Part shown: positions 60,727 through 64,000 of the stretch, one piece after another
Position numbering within the stretch: the first letter of the stretch is position 1
Layout: every line of letters starts with the position of its first letter
NCBI RefSeq assembly: GCF_008123515.1
Contig: NZ_VSSR01000039.1
Span: 1-64,000 of the forward strand
DNA: 64,000 nt
Direction: 5' to 3'
Origin: Bradyrhizobium cytisi
Lineage (GTDB): Bacteria; Pseudomonadota; Alphaproteobacteria; Rhizobiales; Xanthobacteraceae
Notes under the pieces: model-generated
Database searches by the model: none
Told to the model about the DNA's origin: nothing
Seen by the model: only the letters and a program-made list of their open reading frames with translations
Translations under genes and position numbers: made by a program

Positions 60727-63700
60727 ATGCTGGAGAAAGAGCCGGGGACGGATGTCGGGTTGAAGCGCTGGCTCGAAGGCATCGGTCTCGGCCACTACAC
60801 CGATCTGTTCGCGCAACACCGCCTCGATCTCGATGTCATGGGGGACCTGACCGAGGCTGATCTTGCCGAGCTCGGATTGCCGCTTGGCGATCGCAAGCGG
60901 CTGCGGCGGGCGACCGCGTCGCTGTTCCAGGCCGAGGCGGCGGAGGCGCCGGTCGCGCCGACGTACCCGCCGACCCGAGCAGAGGTCGGCGCCGAGCGGC
61001 GTCAGCTCACCACCATGTTCTGCGACATGGTCGATTCCACCGCGCTCTCCGCCCAGTTCGATCCGGAAGACGTGCGCGACATGATCGCAAGCTTTCGCGA
61101 GACCTGCGTGCGCGTGGTCAAGCATTACGAGGGCTTTGCTGCCCGCTTCGTCGGCGACGGCATTCTGGTCTATTTCGGCTATCCAACCGCACATGAGGAC
61201 GACGCCGAGCGCTCGGTGCGCGCCGGGCTCGAGATCGTGCGGGTGCTGTCGACGGCGCGCGCGATCGAGCCGCGCGGCGCGCTCAGCCACGCGCCCGCCG
61301 TCCGCATCGGGATCGCGACCGGCCTCGTCGTGGTCGGTGACCTCGTCGGCCAGGGCACCGAGGAGCGCGATTCCGCGGTCGGCGAAACCGTCAATCTGGC
61401 CGCGCGCCTGCAGGCGCTGGCGCCGCCCAACGGCGTGGTGATCTCCTCCTCGACGCAGTCGTTGCTGAAGGGGAAGTTCGATTACCGCAATCTCGGCGCC
61501 CACGCGCTGAAGGGCATCTCGGAGAAGACCCAGGCCTGGCACGTCGTGCGCGCCACGCGGGTGGAGACCCGCTTTGCGGCCGCCATGGGCACGCGCCTGA
61601 CCCCGCTCGTCAACCGCGAGGAGGAAATCGCGCTGCTCATGGGACGCTGGCAGCAGGTCAAGGAGGGCGACGGCCAGGTCGTCGTCAAGTTCGGCGAGCC
61701 CGGCATCGGCAAGTCGCGCATCATCCAGGAGATTTTTGAGCGGATCGCGGGCGACCGCCACGGACAGGTTTCGTTCCAGTGCTCGCCTTATTACACCTCC
61801 ACCGCCTTCTATCCGTTCGTCGAGCAGCTCAAGTTTTCCCTCGGCCTCGATCGCGAGGATGTGTCCGCGCTGTCGCTGGCAAGCCTGGAGAATGCAATTG
61901 CCGCCGCGCACGGCAATATCGAGCAGGTCGCTCCGCTGTTTGCCGCGCTACTGTCGATCCCGACCGGCGAGCGCTATCCGCCGCTCGACCTGTCGCCGCA
62001 GCAGCAGAAGGACGCGACCGTCGCGGCACTGGTCAATCACTTCCTGGGCCTCGCGCGCGAGATGCCGCTGGTGATGGCCTTTGAGGATCTGCACTGGATC
62101 GATCCGACCTCCCGCGAGGTGGTCGACCTCGTCGTCGACCGGGTGCAGAACCGGCCGATCCTAGCGATCATCACCGCGCGCTCCGAATTCCAGCCGAGCT
62201 GGAACGCGCATTCGCACATTACCACCCTCGTGCTGAACCGGCTCAGCCGGCCGTTGCGCGCGACGCTGGTCGAGCGTGTCGCCGGGCGCGAGCTGCCCAA
62301 GGAGGTCATCGAGGAGATCATCGTCAAGACCGACGGCGTGCCGCTGTTCCTGGAGGAGCTGACCAAGACGGTTCTCGAGTCCGATCTCCTGACCGAGCGG
62401 CATGGCCGCTACGTTCTGTCGGGCCCGTGGCGGCAACTCGCGATCCCGGCGACGCTGACGGACTCGCTGATGGCGCGTCTCGACCGGATGGGGCCGTTCA
62501 AGCGGATCGCGCAGATCGGCGCCACGATCGGCCGCGAGTTCTCCTACGAGACCCTGCATGCGGTCGCCAACACGCCTGCGGAGCAGATCGAGGCGGCGCT
62601 GACGCATCTGGAGGAGGCGGGCCTGATCATGCGGCGCGGCCATCCGCCGGACGCGCTCTACTCCTTCAAGCACGTGATGATCCAGAACGCGGCGCATGCC
62701 AGCCTCTTGCACAGCGAGCGGCGCAAGCTGCATGCCAGCATCGCCCAGGTGCTCGCCGAGATGTATCCGGAGAAGACCGAGCGCGAGCCGGAGCTGCTGG
62801 CCCACCATCTCACCGAGTCCGGCCAGAGCGAGGGCGCGGCGAGCTTCTGGCTCAAGGCCGGCAAGCAGGCGGCCAAGAGCGGCGCCAATCTCGAGGCCAT
62901 CGGCCATCTGCGCCGCGGCTTGAGCGTGGTGCAGGCCAATGCCCGCATGCAGGGCGCCGACGAGATGGAGCTCGAGGTGCGCATCGCGCTCGGCAACGCG
63001 CTGATCGCCGCCAAGGGCTACGCGGTGCAAGAGGTCGAGGAGAACTACATCCGCGCCCTCGAGCTCGGCCAGCAGCTCGATGACGACGAGAAGGCTTTTG
63101 CCGCCACCCGCGGGCTCTGGGTCTGCCATTTCATCCGCGCCGATCTCACCCGCGCGCATGATCTCAGCGTCGAGCTGTTGAAATTCGCCAAGCGCGAGCG
63201 GCTCAACGAACGGGCGCAGCCGGCGCAGCAGACCGGCTATCTGATCGAGGCGCACCGGTCGATCGCGATGACCATGCTCTATCGCGGGCGCTTCGCCGCC
63301 GCGCAGCATCATCTGCACCGCTGCATCAATCTCTACAGCCCCGATTTGCACTCCGACCTAATGGAGCGGCACGGCACCGATCCCGGCGTCGTCTCGCTGT
63401 CCTACCTCGGCTATCTCCTGTGGTTCCTCGGCCAGCCTGACGCGGCGCGGCAGCACAGCGAGCAGGCGATCCTGCATGCGGAGAAGATCCGCCATCCCTT
63501 CTCGCTCGCCTTTGCGTTGGTGTTCGGCGCCTATCTCTGCCAGCATCTGCGCGATATCGAGGGCACGCGCGACCACGCCAACCGCGCCATGATCATCGCC
63601 ACCGAGCACAATTTCCTGCACTGGAAGCAGCAGGCCACGATCCTGCGCGGCTGGGCGCTGGCGCAGCTCGGCGAGGCCGACGAGGGCATCAGCCAGATGC

Positions 63701-64000
63701 GGTTCGGCCTCGACGAATACGAGGCGATGGATTCCTGGCTCGCCGGCTGCTGGTTCCGCTGCCTGCTGGCGGAGGCCTATGCCAAGGTCGGCATGCGCGA
63801 TGCCGCCTTGCGCGCGCTGGACGGTGCGCTTGCGACCGCAAGACGGACCGGCGATCACTCCTATCTGGCGGAAGTCTATCGCCTGCAAGGCGAGATCACC
63901 CTGTCGGACGGCAATCCGACTTCGGTGCAGGAGGCCGAAGATTTGTTCGAACTGTCGCTCGAGACCGCGCGCAAGCAGGGCGCGTTGTCCTGGGAGCTCA
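60727..64000 (+). CDS. SAM-class III cyclase-ATPase-TPR signalling protein, 3' truncated by window end
   Basis: At least 1091 residues are visible. A SAM domain (about 8-60: LKRWLEGIGLGHYTDLFAQH) leads. A class III adenylate/guanylate cyclase domain follows (about 85-255: LTTMFCDMVDSTALS with metal Asp, FVGDGILVYFGYP with the second Asp). Then come an AAA/STAND-like ATPase (Walker A FGEPGIGKSR near 322, MAFEDLHWIDPTS) and TPR-like helical repeats to the end. It probably couples a signal sensed through protein contacts to cyclic nucleotide production. ATG 60727 is chosen; GGGGGG lies upstream. It is divergent from the NRPS gene by 135 bp. Confidence 0.9.
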   Translation, partial: MLEKEPGTDVGLKRWLEGIGLGHYTDLFAQHRLDLDVMGDLTEADLAELGLPLGDRKRLRRATASLFQAEAAEAPVAPTYPPTRAEVGAERRQLTTMFCDMVDSTALSAQFDPEDVRDMIASFRETCVRVVKHYEGFAARFVGDGILVYFGYPTAHEDDAERSVRAGLEIVRVLSTARAIEPRGALSHAPAVRIGIATGLVVVGDLVGQGTEERDSAVGETVNLAARLQALAPPNGVVISSSTQSLLKGKFDYRNLGAHALKGISEKTQAWHVVRATRVETRFAAAMGTRLTPLVNREEEIALLMGRWQQVKEGDGQVVVKFGEPGIGKSRIIQEIFERIAGDRHGQVSFQCSPYYTSTAFYPFVEQLKFSLGLDREDVSALSLASLENAIAAAHGNIEQVAPLFAALLSIPTGERYPPLDLSPQQQKDATVAALVNHFLGLAREMPLVMAFEDLHWIDPTSREVVDLVVDRVQNRPILAIITARSEFQPSWNAHSHITTLVLNRLSRPLRATLVERVAGRELPKEVIEEIIVKTDGVPLFLEELTKTVLESDLLTERHGRYVLSGPWRQLAIPATLTDSLMARLDRMGPFKRIAQIGATIGREFSYETLHAVANTPAEQIEAALTHLEEAGLIMRRGHPPDALYSFKHVMIQNAAHASLLHSERRKLHASIAQVLAEMYPEKTEREPELLAHHLTESGQSEGAASFWLKAGKQAAKSGANLEAIGHLRRGLSVVQANARMQGADEMELEVRIALGNALIAAKGYAVQEVEENYIRALELGQQLDDDEKAFAATRGLWVCHFIRADLTRAHDLSVELLKFAKRERLNERAQPAQQTGYLIEAHRSIAMTMLYRGRFAAAQHHLHRCINLYSPDLHSDLMERHGTDPGVVSLSYLGYLLWFLGQPDAARQHSEQAILHAEKIRHPFSLAFALVFGAYLCQHLRDIEGTRDHANRAMIIATEHNFLHWKQQATILRGWALAQLGEADEGISQMRFGLDEYEAMDSWLAGCWFRCLLAEAYAKVGMRDAALRALDGALATARRTGDHSYLAEVYRLQGEITLSDGNPTSVQEAEDLFELSLETARKQGALSWEL

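Overview
The window is GC-rich, tightly packed chromosomal DNA from an alphaproteobacterium of the Rhizobiales, most likely Bradyrhizobium or a close relative. The evidence is a clear CtrA regulator next to flagellar fliI/fliJ, a cheY-cheB-cheR cluster, several RskA- and XRE-cupin-type regulators, and palindromic intergenic repeats (CGTCATTGCGAG...) of a kind I associate with Bradyrhizobium. Species assignment is inference. I see no tRNA, rRNA, CRISPR array, transposase, integrase or phage gene.

Layout. 1-2.6 kb: end of a chemotaxis operon (probable cheW tail, cheY, cheB, cheR). 2.6-4.6 kb, minus: a DUF350 / YgiB-like / glutathionylspermidine-synthase-like triad, as in the E. coli yjfLMC arrangement. 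4.9-8.4 kb, plus: a two-gene unit of a CHAT caspase-like protease with TPRs and a large unrecognised multi-pass membrane protein; this is the best candidate for an undescribed system. 8.4-11.5 kb: ctrA (minus, with terminator) divergent from fliI-fliJ. 11.6-13.3 kb: ECF sigma and its membrane anti-sigma. 13.5-17.6 kb: AraC regulator, NDH-2-like flavoprotein, zinc-ribbon protein, small membrane ORF, methyltransferase. 17.6-18.7 kb: non-coding cluster of palindromic repeats. 19.2-21.4 kb, minus: flhA. 21.7-26.1 kb, minus: periplasmic copper-handling operon (CusF-like, cupredoxin, Tat multicopper oxidase, TolC-type protein, small lipoprotein, His-rich protein) without an RND pump. 26.3-28.4 kb: MFS transporter, lspA, DUF4864 protein. 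28.5-33.2 kb: TetR regulator divergent from a three-subunit molybdenum hydroxylase.

33.2-42.6 kb is amino acid/amine catabolism: two XRE-cupin regulators, beta-alanine:pyruvate-type aminotransferase, D-amino-acid dehydrogenase, polar amino acid ABC transporter, PuuB-like oxidase and a gamma-glutamyltransferase. 42.6-43.4 kb holds a wrecked enoyl-CoA hydratase pseudogene and two small genes, one only 58 codons. 43.6-47.7 kb: secreted PQQ-type dehydrogenase fused to cytochrome c, an SMP-30 beta-propeller protein and an acetylpolyamine amidohydrolase. 47.7-51.9 kb: Crp/Fnr regulator divergent from an NrtA/SsuA-type ABC transporter. 51.9-60.6 kb, minus: a natural-product locus with a 2145-residue NRPS (A-T-C-A-T-C, no thioesterase), a small Lys-rich protein, a Sfp-type phosphopantetheinyl transferase and a luciferase-like monooxygenase. 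From 60.7 kb a SAM-cyclase-ATPase-TPR signalling protein runs off the end.

Starts were chosen by eye from Shine-Dalgarno sequences, signal peptides and family length. Family calls come from motif recognition, not database searches.
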